From the NCBI GenBank assembly GCA_036804505.1, contig DAIRSI010000019.1, forward strand, positions 1 to 64,000: 64,000 nt of DNA. The letters are read 5' to 3'. The DNA comes from Phocaeicola_A sp036804505 (lineage in GTDB: Bacteria > Bacteroidota > Bacteroidia > Bacteroidales > Bacteroidaceae). The position numbers were made by a program, and so were the translations under genes. Each line of letters begins with the position of its first letter. The stretch's first letter is position 1. The notes beneath the pieces are model-generated. The model ran no database searches and was not told the origin of the DNA. It was given only the letters and a program-made list of their open reading frames with translations. Positions 28,301 through 35,900 of the stretch are shown in pieces.

Positions 28301-28422
28301 GCTTCTTTGTCAGTGGCAGAAATTACATTACCTTTTATAAGGGTTCCTTGAGCGTTGATTACCATGCTCACGAACAATAATGCCATGACTGCAAACATTC
28401 GAGTTAGATTTTTCTTTTGCAT
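25351..28422 (-). CDS. SusC-like TonB-dependent transporter of the fructan locus
   Basis: A 1023-residue outer-membrane protein. The signal peptide ends near NAQG (about 25). A CarboxypepD_reg-like domain follows (about 28-105), then a TonB-box-like LKEVVVTGY, a plug (about 110-235, with PLYVIDGV and ASASIYGAQAANGVIIITTK) and a 22-strand barrel ending in the terminal aromatic SFGVSLGF. It imports fructo-oligosaccharides with SusD. It is the first gene of the five-gene operon, preceded by a -7 box and a long operator-like inverted repeat. Confidence 0.95.
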   Translation of the reverse strand: MQKKNLTRMFAVMALLFVSMVINAQGTLIKGNVISATDKEAVIGATVREQGTQNAVITDLDGNFSIKVSRAGATLEFRYIGFVTLNVAASNGMKVVLHEDVQTLKEVVVTGYMSEKKADLTGSVSVVKMKDVADIPTGNVLSSLQSRVSGVNITTDGTPGNTNTSTLVRGKSSFRDGANSPLYVIDGVMTRENLSSILSANDIESIQVLKDAASASIYGAQAANGVIIITTKRAKQGETRVTVDASLTAQKYTCGFDMLNANEWGEVYWQAYKYANNGATPSSEVYGNGSTPKLQDYMGLNGVLVHAQDTDWRKEIYQTAWMQNYNINLSKGTDNGSTSLTLNYLDHKGLVKFTEFKRFNTRMASDYKFLNNHLRVGENIAVNYWTQTLEDSGVNEGVIKQHPAKTVYDSEGNYNDAIGDVLGDAPNYLRLQENQKNNSHEYWRVFGNTYLEIEPIKKLILRSNFGINYYNENNKLWEPKWARDQVNKLTQSQVRQTDWVWTNTANYSIDFGKNSINALAGVESKKYANKTESGYGTNLAIEDKNYIYLDAVTSGQTVNANASYYSMISFFSKVNYSYDEKYLLSGTVRRDASSRLSKDHNAEVFPSFSAGWRISKENFMKSTASWLDDLKLRASWGINGNDIIANDAFYNKYLVSLKDASYNLTGDGSTLAAGAYKTRSTNPDLTWETTTQTNLGIDASLLRSRLNVSLDYFYKKTKDMLVERPYIAVIGEGGYAWYNGGDMENKGFEATLTWRDHIKNFNYEASFNMSLYKNKVTGLSKDIYYTYGGGNGVDKTLVGQPFGSWIGYKTDGIFHSQAEVDEYKSKYNVEFGAPGVGRIKYVDANGDGKINTNDRTWLGSDNPKFIGGLNLSCSYKGFDLSLFFNGMIRDAYNNSKYYTDLFQCWTGNHSTRLLDAMKAYQDFGTTGYYNCNTPALTTVNTNNENQGSQFYIEDGSYIKLKSLTLGYTLPQSVLNKLSLHNARVYMQAQNIFTITSYTGADPEGLGFVYPLPRTVSFGVSLGF

Positions 28423-28474
28423 AATTTTTTAGGATATTGATGTTTTTTGATATTAGACTTTTTGTTTTCTGCTG

Positions 28475-28482
28475 CAAATATA
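28475..28482 (-). promoter_or_regulatory. -7 box of the fructan operon
   Basis: TATATTTG on the minus strand matches TAnnTTTG, 53 bases upstream of the susC start. The -33 position lacks TTTG, as expected for an activator-dependent promoter. Confidence 0.6.
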
Positions 28483-28524
28483 AAATGGAATTATATCCAC
28501 TCTGTAACACGGATGTTTCGAAAA

Positions 28525-28579
28525 ATGCGAAAAATCGTTCATGTAACAAATGTTTCATTGATTGAACGATGTTTCGCAT
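28525..28579. promoter_or_regulatory. Long inverted repeat, candidate HTCS operator
   Basis: ATGCGAAAAATCGTTCA (28525-28541) is mirrored by TGAACGATGTTTCGCAT (28563-28579): 17-base arms with one mismatch, 21 bases apart. The word ATGTTTC also occurs at 28513, 28550 and 28569. It lies about 45 bases upstream of the susC -7 box, where the AraC-type domain of the HTCS would be expected to bind. Confidence 0.65.
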
Positions 28580-28603
28580 TAATATGGACAAAAAGGTGAA
28601 TTT

Positions 28604-31279
28604 CTATTTGACTTCTCCCGGAAGTACACCAAAATATTCTTTATAACATTTGGAAAAATAAGATGGAGATGAGAATCCTACTTCGTAAGAAATCTCTGCA
28701 ATAGTCTTGCTGTCTGATTTAAGAAGACGCTCGGCACGCTTGAGGCGGGTGATTCGGATAAGTTCTACAGGTGAAGACCCAGTGAGAGCCTTTACCTTAC
28801 GGTATAGCTGTACCCGACTTAATCCCATGTCGGCACTGAGCGTTTCCACGTTGAGTTCTGAATCGGACATCTGGGCCTGTATCTGTTTGCGAAACTCGTT
28901 TATAAATAATGTTTCAGCATCCTTCTGCTTGTCATCCATTATTTCGCTGTTGCTGAACACGTCACGTAGCAGACGGCGATTGGCTAACAAATTTTTCACA
29001 CGAGCCAGCAATACTTTACTGCTGAAAGGTTTGGTAATGTAAGCATCAGCTCCGTAATCGTAACCTTCTGCTCGCTGATCTTCCTGTGTTCGGGCTGTAA
29101 GCAGTATGACAGGGATATGACTGGTGACAGTCTCCCGTTTCAATCGGTTACACATTTCCAAGCCGTCCATCACGGGCATCATCACGTCACAGATAATCAA
29201 GTCGGGCACTTCTCTTATAGCCTTTTCCAGTCCTGACTGACCATCGGCTGCATGCTTTACTTCATATTCGGATGAGAGCAAAGACGTTACGTATGTACGC
29301 ACATCATCATTGTCATCCACTACCAGCACCGTAGGCTTGTCCTCATCAGGGATAGGATTAGTGATGCGTTTTAGCTCCAAGCCTTCTTTTTCCCTTACCA
29401 TTGTTTCACCTGCAATGATATAAGTCTCTTCATGATTTGCAGGATTGGTATGTATATTATCCCTGCACGGTAATTCCTGTACGTTGCCTACAGATATGGT
29501 GACAATGAATATGGAACCTTGGCCCTCGGCACTTTTTGCACTTGCAGAACCGCCCATCAATTCTGCGAACGCTTTTACCAAAGCCAGACCAATGCCCGTA
29601 CCCCCTACATTGTTATTGTGAGCTTGATAAAAGCGGTCAAATACATGCGGAATCTTGTCCTTGGGTATGCCGATACCATCATCTTCAACGGTAAGCGTTA
29701 CCAGGTCTTCGTCTTTTTGTACCGATACTTTGATGTGACCTCCATTGTGGGTATATTTTAATGCGTTCGATATAAGATTGTAACAAATGCGCTCCATTTT
29801 ATTGAGATCGGCACAGATTGTCAGACTTTGAGGTGCGTCAGTGACTATGCTGATTTCCTTTGTGGTAGCCGCAGGTACAAAACCGGCTATCCATTGACGC
29901 AGATGTTCAGCCAAGTCAAAAGTACTGAAGTTTACCTCCATCTTGCCGTTTTGCACTTTGCGGAAGTCGAGTATTTCACCTATAAGCCGCAGCATTACGT
30001 TCACATTCTTACGTGCCACTTGCAATAATGAACGTTGACTTTCGCTCATATTATTATCGTCAAGTAAACGCTCCACGGGGTCGGCAATCAGTGTTAACGG
30101 TGTGCGGAATTCATGGCTCACATTGGTAAAAAACTGCAACTTGGCATTGGTCGCTTCTTCAGCCATTCGCCGTTTCATGGCGATTGTGCGGTACACATAT
30201 ACAAAGAAACCGATTAGCAGCAGTAGGATGATGAACGACAAAAGCAGATAGATTCGCTGGTGGTTGTATTGTGCCAGATATTGATCCACCTTGTCGTGAA
30301 GTTCGATTAACCTGGTGCGTTGATAGTTCATTTCATCCACTTGGATGAGCATGGCTCGTGCATTGTCGGGTGTTACGATAGCTGCTTTTAGATAGTTCTC
30401 CTTTTTGAAAGATTCTTTTTTCAGAATGTTCATAGCCAATTGCATCACAAGATCGCCTCGTGTCGGGTAGATGTAGGATGCTGCCAGTTCCCGCTTTGCC
30501 ACATTGTGCAGTCCTCCATCAGGAGTAGGGAGTCCGTCTACTCCTACATATATAATGTGGTTACCTGATATTTGTCGTTCAGCTTCCTGCCTTGCACCCA
30601 TTGCCATGCGGTCGTTTTGTCCAAACACACAGTTAATATCATGTCGTTTTTGCAAGACTTCATTCATGGCTTTCACTCCGCTTTCTTTAGTCCAATCACC
30701 ATTTATGCTGCAGATGAGTTTGATTTCCGGAAAAGACTTTAATGCATCACAAAATCCACGATGTCTTTCTATGGCGGGTGAGGAAGTCTGTAGTCCTGTT
30801 ATTTCCATCACGTTACCTTTTCCTTTTAGAACCGTTCCGACATATTCACCCATTACTCGACCAATTTCGTGGTTGTCCGCTCCGATGAAAGCTGTGTATT
30901 TGGGGGAGTCAATCTTTCGATCGAAGAGTATTACTGGTATGCCCTTGTCGTAAGCGCGGTTGATGGCCGACGAAATGGTATGCATTTGATTAGGAGAGGC
31001 TATGAGCAGATTTACGCCTTCATCGATGAACCGGTTTATCTGTTCAATTTGCCGTTGGTCATTATCATCTGCTGAGGCAAAGCGGAGATCTACGTTATTG
31101 TATGAGAAGGAAGCGATGCGCAGCTCATCGTTCAACTTGTCTCGCCAGATATCTTCACTGCATTGAGATACGCCTATAACATAATGCTTTTCACTGTGCG
31201 AACATGCGGAAATACTGATTGACAACAGCAGGTATATCAATGCTTTCAGATATATGTTGGAACAGACAGTTTTATTCAT
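28604..31279 (-). CDS. Hybrid two-component sensor/regulator of the fructan locus (BT1754-like)
   Basis: An 891-residue inner-membrane HTCS. An N-terminal signal/anchor (about 8-26) is followed by a periplasmic type I sugar-binding domain (about 32-320) like ribose-binding proteins. A membrane helix follows (about 344-364), then HisKA with His389 in NVSHEFRTPL, the ATPase with GTGIGLAL (about 560-567), a receiver with Asp698 in CDVMMPVMDG, and an AraC-type HTH (about 800-891). In B. thetaiotaomicron the HTCS BT1754 has this layout, binds fructose and activates its fructan locus. The same ligand is inferred here from the neighbours. It is on the same strand as the operon, 181 bases upstream of susC. 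Confidence 0.93.
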   Translation of the reverse strand: MNKTVCSNIYLKALIYLLLSISISACSHSEKHYVIGVSQCSEDIWRDKLNDELRIASFSYNNVDLRFASADDNDQRQIEQINRFIDEGVNLLIASPNQMHTISSAINRAYDKGIPVILFDRKIDSPKYTAFIGADNHEIGRVMGEYVGTVLKGKGNVMEITGLQTSSPAIERHRGFCDALKSFPEIKLICSINGDWTKESGVKAMNEVLQKRHDINCVFGQNDRMAMGARQEAERQISGNHIIYVGVDGLPTPDGGLHNVAKRELAASYIYPTRGDLVMQLAMNILKKESFKKENYLKAAIVTPDNARAMLIQVDEMNYQRTRLIELHDKVDQYLAQYNHQRIYLLLSFIILLLLIGFFVYVYRTIAMKRRMAEEATNAKLQFFTNVSHEFRTPLTLIADPVERLLDDNNMSESQRSLLQVARKNVNVMLRLIGEILDFRKVQNGKMEVNFSTFDLAEHLRQWIAGFVPAATTKEISIVTDAPQSLTICADLNKMERICYNLISNALKYTHNGGHIKVSVQKDEDLVTLTVEDDGIGIPKDKIPHVFDRFYQAHNNNVGGTGIGLALVKAFAELMGGSASAKSAEGQGSIFIVTISVGNVQELPCRDNIHTNPANHEETYIIAGETMVREKEGLELKRITNPIPDEDKPTVLVVDDNDDVRTYVTSLLSSEYEVKHAADGQSGLEKAIREVPDLIICDVMMPVMDGLEMCNRLKRETVTSHIPVILLTARTQEDQRAEGYDYGADAYITKPFSSKVLLARVKNLLANRRLLRDVFSNSEIMDDKQKDAETLFINEFRKQIQAQMSDSELNVETLSADMGLSRVQLYRKVKALTGSSPVELIRITRLKRAERLLKSDSKTIAEISYEVGFSSPSYFSKCYKEYFGVLPGEVK

Positions 31280-31426
31280 GACAATAATTTATATAGTAGT
31301 GATATAGTAGCCAAGTTGTTGTATCAAGAAAAAGCATAATGGATTTTATGATTTTTCTTTGCAATTATACGACATTTAATTTATTATATCAACAAAACTG
31401 TTCTTTTTTCCTTTTATTATTTCTCT

Positions 31427-31434
31427 TATCTTTG
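31427..31434 (+). promoter_or_regulatory. Orphan -7 box pointing into repeat element A
   Basis: TATCTTTG is a perfect TAnnTTTG match on the plus strand with no plus-strand gene downstream until 32544. A transcript from here would read the 66-bp stem-loop element and then run antisense to the AraC gene. The -33 region is not convincing. Confidence 0.35.
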
Positions 31435-31466
31435 TAAACTTTGATTGTTTTTATTGACCATTCTTA

Positions 31467-31532
31467 AAAGTTTGCCCTGTGTACCCTACACCAGAAAACG
31501 TTGAATATCAGATCTTACTGGTGTAGGGATGA
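31467..31532 (+). repeat. 66-bp stem-loop repeat, copy A
   Basis: Copy A of a dispersed element; its reverse-complement partner is at 43757-43822, the same length with about six to eight mismatches. CCCTACACCAG (31484-31494) and CTGGTGTAGGG (31518-31528) are perfect 11-bp arms around a 23-base loop. It ends 5 bases before the end of the AraC gene. Confidence 0.85.
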
Positions 31533-31536
31533 AAAA

Positions 31537-32349
31537 TTATGTGTTATGCTTCTCCCGATACTCGGTCGGCGTCAATCCGGTTACTCTCTTGCAATATCTT
31601 GTGAAATGGGAATTACTGCAGAAATTCATGCGGTCGGCAATATCGGTGAGAGTGAGATTTTGATCATTCAAGAGCCGTACTATCTCAAAGGCGGCATAAT
31701 ATTCTATCCATGTAGAGGCGGGCTGATTACTCACGGTTTGACTTATCTGAGAGAGATATTTCGGGGTAATGCAGAGTTTGGAGGCGTAGAAGGCTACATC
31801 ACGATTGATAAGACTGTGCTTCTGAGTAAGATTTAGAAAATGTATGAAAATACGGGCTGAATTGTCATCTGTCTGCATGTTTCTTATCAAGGTGGAATAA
31901 ACGTTCCAGATATCGAAGAGAAATATCTGGAGCACTCTACCGATAACGTCATCATGGAACAGGGCATCTTCGTTGGCAAGACGGTAACGAAACTGAAGAA
32001 AGTCACCGTTCAGGTACCCTAAAGACTTATTGTCCAATGAAAATACCGGATTCATCTTAATGAAGATATACCCTTTTGCAGCCCAAATCATTTCGGGATT
32101 GTACAAACCAAGAAAGTCTGATGACACCAATAGGAAATCGGCTTCAAAATCATCAGAATAACTCACGTCCTCAATCGTATTGCTCATTTGCCAGATCACA
32201 AAGTCATTGCGCCCTGCCGTATATATCTGCCGGCGGTCGGAGAATGTCATCGAACCATTAATCACGATGATATGGATGTGATAATCGCTTATGAAATCAG
32301 AAGGGCGACATGCATCTGCCTTTGTGTTTAATAATCTAACCTGCTTCAT
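31537..32349 (-). CDS. AraC-family transcriptional regulator
   Basis: A 270-residue regulator. The N-terminal cupin-like sensing region (DYHIHIIVINGSMTFSDRR, about 20-120) is followed by a C-terminal double HTH (about 170-270). The second HTH reads LTLTDIADRMNFCSNSHFTRYCKRVTGLTPTEYR. I prefer the ATG at 32349 (MKQVRLLN); an in-frame ATG at 32415 would add 22 residues. It diverges from the aldo/keto reductase gene across a region with a 10-bp inverted repeat. It is the likely regulator of that redox operon. Confidence 0.88.
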   Translation of the reverse strand: MKQVRLLNTKADACRPSDFISDYHIHIIVINGSMTFSDRRQIYTAGRNDFVIWQMSNTIEDVSYSDDFEADFLLVSSDFLGLYNPEMIWAAKGYIFIKMNPVFSLDNKSLGYLNGDFLQFRYRLANEDALFHDDVIGRVLQIFLFDIWNVYSTLIRNMQTDDNSARIFIHFLNLTQKHSLINRDVAFYASKLCITPKYLSQISQTVSNQPASTWIEYYAAFEIVRLLNDQNLTLTDIADRMNFCSNSHFTRYCKRVTGLTPTEYREKHNT

Positions 32350-32427
32350 ATCTTTTGCAATAATTTCCAGTTCAAATGTAATATAAATCTGCTGAATACC
32401 AATGAATAATTTCAAATATTATGTTTT

Positions 32428-32467
32428 GTCTTTCACATTTTTCCGTAATCTGTAAATTGTGAAAGAC
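32428..32467. promoter_or_regulatory. Inverted repeat, candidate AraC operator
   Basis: GTCTTTCACA (32428-32437) and TGTGAAAGAC (32458-32467) are perfect 10-base arms with a 20-base spacer, centre to centre about 30 bases (near three helical turns). It lies in the divergent AraC/reductase spacer, upstream of the plus-strand -7 box. Confidence 0.6.
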
Positions 32468-32507
32468 GGGAGGTAAAATGTATATCAATAATAATTTGTC
32501 ATCGTTG

Positions 32508-32515
32508 TACCTTTG
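32508..32515 (+). promoter_or_regulatory. -7 box of the redox operon
   Basis: TACCTTTG matches TAnnTTTG, 28 bases before the aldo/keto reductase start. No TTTG at the -33 position, consistent with activator control. Confidence 0.6.
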
Positions 32516-32543
32516 CAGCATAAAACAATAAAACTAAGATAAA

Positions 32544-33494
32544 ATGAATATGAAGCAGATGTTTTTAATGGCTGCCTTTACGGTTGGGGCAGGTGGAGGT
32601 GCAGTAGCACAGAGTAATACGACAACAGCCGGAGTACCGATGCTGACACTCAATAATGGAGTGCAAATGCCTCAGTTCGGACTGGGTGTATATAGTTTGA
32701 AAGAGGGAGATGAAACCTATAATTCTGTGCTTACAGCCCTGAAAGATGGTTATCGGCATATCGACACGGCTCATGCCTATCAGAATGAGCGAAGTGTGGG
32801 ACGTGCTATCAAGGATAGTGGTATTCCTCGCGATTCCATTTGGATTACCAGCAAGCTTTGGCCCAATGAATATGGTGCAGGAGTGACGCAGGAGGCACTT
32901 AGGAAAATGTGCAAGCGACTGGGTGTGGATTATATAGATATGGTGTATCTGCATCAGCCGGTAGGTGATTATCTTGGTGGATGGCGGGAATTGGAAAAGG
33001 CTCAGAAGGCTGGCATCATTCGAGCCATCGGTATTTCGGATTTCGATGTGAACGACTCGATATTTAATTCGCTCGTAGAGCATGTTGACTTTATTCCGCA
33101 AACCATTCAGATTGAGTGTCATCCATATGCCCAGCGCAATCACTGGCAGGAGATGTGCAAGAAGCATCATATACAGATAGAGTGTTGGTTCCCGTTGGGC
33201 GGGCGCGACAGTAACGGTGAAATTTTACGTGATGCTGTAATCAATGACATAGCTAAGGCTCATGGAAAAACAGCAGCGCAAATCATTATTCGGTGGCACA
33301 TTCAAATGGGCTTCTCTGTAATTCCCGGCACATCAGATCCTTCGTATATCAAAGAGAACATCTCTGTTTTCGACTTTCAGCTCACCGACGCCGAGATGGG
33401 ACGCATTGCAACACTTAATAAAGAGAAACGCTATTTCAATATGCCTTATGATGAGCAAAAGCGATTGTTTGGCGGTTTCAAACTTTGGGATTAA
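32544..33494 (+). CDS. Aldo/keto reductase with a signal peptide
   Basis: A 316-residue NADPH-dependent aldo/keto reductase. The tetrad is complete: Asp74 (HIDTAHAY), Tyr79, Lys104 (TSKLWP) and His137 (VYLHQP). IQIECHPYAQ and the C-terminal IPGTSDPSYIKEN form the cofactor pocket. The first 23 residues look like a signal peptide (Met/Phe/Ala-rich, ending AVAQ), so the enzyme may be exported. That is unusual, because these enzymes need cytosolic NADPH. It is the first gene of a plus-strand redox cluster. Confidence 0.9.
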   Translation: MNMKQMFLMAAFTVGAGGGAVAQSNTTTAGVPMLTLNNGVQMPQFGLGVYSLKEGDETYNSVLTALKDGYRHIDTAHAYQNERSVGRAIKDSGIPRDSIWITSKLWPNEYGAGVTQEALRKMCKRLGVDYIDMVYLHQPVGDYLGGWRELEKAQKAGIIRAIGISDFDVNDSIFNSLVEHVDFIPQTIQIECHPYAQRNHWQEMCKKHHIQIECWFPLGGRDSNGEILRDAVINDIAKAHGKTAAQIIIRWHIQMGFSVIPGTSDPSYIKENISVFDFQLTDAEMGRIATLNKEKRYFNMPYDEQKRLFGGFKLWD

Positions 33495-33692
33495 CAACAC
33501 GAAGTTTTCGTGAACCATTCAGTTCTAATGATTATGATAAAGAGAAGGTTTTTTTATGTCGTAGATAAAAAATGAAGCAGTAAAATTGGTAATTATTTCA
33601 GTAAAATATATACCAACAGTTTATTTTATTTGTAGTTATTTTGCAACATGATTTTTAGTAAGAGAAAACTGTCTTTTTAATAATATACAACG

Positions 33693-34859
33693 ATGGTAAA
33701 TTTTGATTATTGTTCTCCCACACGCCTGATATTCGGCAAGGGAGTAGTGGAAAATATTTCTGAGGTGATGGCACCTCTCGGTAAAAGAATCCTTCTCACT
33801 TATGGAGGAGGTAGCATCAAGCGCAGCGGACTTTATGACAAGGTAAAATCCCTGTTAAAGGATTTTGAAATAACGGAACTCGGTGGAATAGAACCCAATC
33901 CCAAATATAATCCGAGCGTATTGGATGGTGTCCGTCTTTGCAAGGAAAATCATATCGATGTGATTCTGGCTGTGGGTGGCGGAAGTGTGCTCGATTGTTC
34001 AAAAGCCATTGCGGCTGGTGCCAAGTATGACGGTGACCCATGGGATTTGATTTCTTATCAGGTGAAAGCGCAGGCAGCCTTGCCTATCGTGGACATCATG
34101 ACCATGGCGGCCACGGGTAGTGAATATGATGCTGGAGGAGTAATCAGTCGTACTGATACCAACGATAAAATTGGTTATATAGATGAGCATCTGTGGCCTG
34201 TATGTTCTTTCATCGACCCCACCTACACGTTCTCCGTGCCCCGGCGTCAGACTATAGCCGGCGTTGCAGATGCCATCAACCACATCATGGAGCAATACTT
34301 CGCTTCACCTGCTAATGATTTATCAGACGGTTTTTGTGAAGCCGGTTTTAAAACTCTGATGAAAAACGTACATTTGGTTCTCAAAAATCCGGAGGATTAT
34401 GAAGCACGAGCCAATCTTTCCCTTGCCTGCACCTATGGTTGCAACGGTATCTATTCGCTTGGCATTGCCTCTTCGGGTTGGCCCATGCATGCCATCGAAC
34501 ATGCCCTTTCTGCTTACTATGACATCACGCATGGTTTGGGATTGGCTATCATCACCCCACGATGGATGCGGCACATCTTGAGCGAAAAGACCTTACCGCG
34601 TTTTGTGAAATTCGGTGTGAACGTGCTGGGCATCGACTCCACACTGCCTGATATGGACATCGCCAACAAGAGCATCGACATGATGTATGAATTCTTCGAG
34701 GGCATCGGTATTCCAATGCATCTCAGCGAAGTGGGCATTCCCGATGGAAGCAGAATCGGCGAAATGGCGCATCATGTGGCTGCCACCCAACCATTGACAG
34801 ATGCTTGGGCTCCGCTCACAGAGGCAGATATTGCCGCCATTATGCAGGATTCACTTTAG
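33693..34859 (+). CDS. Iron-containing alcohol dehydrogenase, YqhD-like
   Basis: A 388-residue cytosolic group III alcohol/aldehyde dehydrogenase. AVGGGSVLDCSKAIA (about 93-107) binds the dinucleotide. Metal ligands Asp193, His197, His266 and His280 line up with those of E. coli YqhD (Asp194, His198, His267, His281). YqhD reduces a range of aldehydes with NADPH. The 198-base gap after the reductase gene could hold its own promoter, but no good -7 box was found there. The remnant of an acetyltransferase gene follows. Confidence 0.92.
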   Translation: MVNFDYCSPTRLIFGKGVVENISEVMAPLGKRILLTYGGGSIKRSGLYDKVKSLLKDFEITELGGIEPNPKYNPSVLDGVRLCKENHIDVILAVGGGSVLDCSKAIAAGAKYDGDPWDLISYQVKAQAALPIVDIMTMAATGSEYDAGGVISRTDTNDKIGYIDEHLWPVCSFIDPTYTFSVPRRQTIAGVADAINHIMEQYFASPANDLSDGFCEAGFKTLMKNVHLVLKNPEDYEARANLSLACTYGCNGIYSLGIASSGWPMHAIEHALSAYYDITHGLGLAIITPRWMRHILSEKTLPRFVKFGVNVLGIDSTLPDMDIANKSIDMMYEFFEGIGIPMHLSEVGIPDGSRIGEMAHHVAATQPLTDAWAPLTEADIAAIMQDSL

Positions 34860-34881
34860 ATTATATTTGATAAAAAAAGCA

Positions 34882-35050
34882 ATGGATGTTTTTAAAACAA
34901 TACAAAGCGGAGAGCCTTATGATATTCGTCAAGAAGATTATCAAAAGGAAGTGCATGGAGAAATAAACCGATGTGACCACAGTTACAAAAGATGTGCCGG
35001 ACAATACTGTTGTGGTGGGAGTTCCGGCTAAGATAGTAAAAACTATTTAA
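34882..35050 (+). pseudogene. Collapsed maltose/galactoside O-acetyltransferase gene
   Basis: The first 30 codons (MDVFKTIQSGEPYDIRQEDYQ) resemble the start of maa/lacA-type sugar acetyltransferases (SGEPY). After about 34980 a different frame encodes VTKDVPDNTVVVGVPAKIVK and a stop, the canonical C-terminus of the same left-handed beta-helix family. About 130 central residues of the usual 185-200, including the hexapeptide repeats, are missing, and the frame changes at the junction. This fits one gene with an internal deletion. No functional product is expected. Confidence 0.8.
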
Positions 35051-35064
35051 TCAAAACAATCATT

Positions 35065-35898
35065 ATGAAACAGGTCGTGATATTATTGGGTGCCGGTTCT
35101 ATCGGGCAAGCAATAGCCCGAAGGGTAAGTGCAGGCAAACATCTTGTGCTGGCCGACTATAAACTGGAGAATGCACAAATCGCTGCAAAGACATTGGAGA
35201 ATGCCGGGTTCGAGTGTAGCACTGTTCAGACGGATTTGGGTTCCCGTGCGTCAATCAAGAATATGATAGCTCATGCACAAGAATTCGGCGAAATTAGCAA
35301 TCTTATCAATGCTGCAGGTGTATCTCCTTCACAGGCCTCCGTGGATGTCATTTTAAAGACAGACCTATATGGCACCGCCGTACTGATGGAAGAAGCAGGC
35401 AAGGTAATCGCCGCAGGGGGGTCCGGTATTATCATATCTTCTCAGAGCGGTCACCGTTTAGGTGCATTGCCTGAGGAACAAAGTGATGCACTGGCCACGA
35501 CTCCTACGGAGGAACTTTTGGAACTTCCGTTCCTCAATGAGATTACAGATACACTTAAGGCTTACCAATATTCCAAGCGGTGCAATGTGTTAAAAGTGAT
35601 GTATGAAGCCACCTGCTGGGGAAAACGTAATGCAACCATAAACTCGATTAGTCCTGGTATCATCATTACACCACTTGCCAATAATGAACTTCACGGACCA
35701 CGCAAGGAAGGTTATCTGAAAATGATACAGGCCAGTCCTGTCGGTCGTGCCGGTACCCCTGATGAAGTGGGCGATTTGGCTGAATTTCTGATGTCGTCCA
35801 GAGGGCGTTTTATCACGGGTGCAGACTTCCTCATTGATGGTGGAACTACTGCCAGCTATTGGTATGGGGATTTACAATATCTTAAAGCAACGCATTAA
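35065..35898 (+). CDS. Short-chain dehydrogenase/reductase
   Basis: A 277-residue Rossmann oxidoreductase. The N-terminal LGAGSIGQAIARR binds NAD(P). NAAG (82-85), the ISSQSG serine (about 125-128) and Tyr167-x3-Lys171 form the classical active site. The C-terminal FLIDGGTT is typical. Asp31 after the second strand suggests an NAD(H) preference. The gene begins 14 bases after the acetyltransferase remnant and is followed after 2 bases by a flavodoxin gene, so both are probably in the redox operon. The substrate is unknown. Confidence 0.9.
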   Translation: MKQVVILLGAGSIGQAIARRVSAGKHLVLADYKLENAQIAAKTLENAGFECSTVQTDLGSRASIKNMIAHAQEFGEISNLINAAGVSPSQASVDVILKTDLYGTAVLMEEAGKVIAAGGSGIIISSQSGHRLGALPEEQSDALATTPTEELLELPFLNEITDTLKAYQYSKRCNVLKVMYEATCWGKRNATINSISPGIIITPLANNELHGPRKEGYLKMIQASPVGRAGTPDEVGDLAEFLMSSRGRFITGADFLIDGGTTASYWYGDLQYLKATH

Positions 35899-35900
35899 TT

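Noticed and set aside
31501..31836. Plus-strand open frame beginning inside element A
   Set aside because: It is antisense to the AraC HTH and has no family features; the start falls within the stem-loop repeat.
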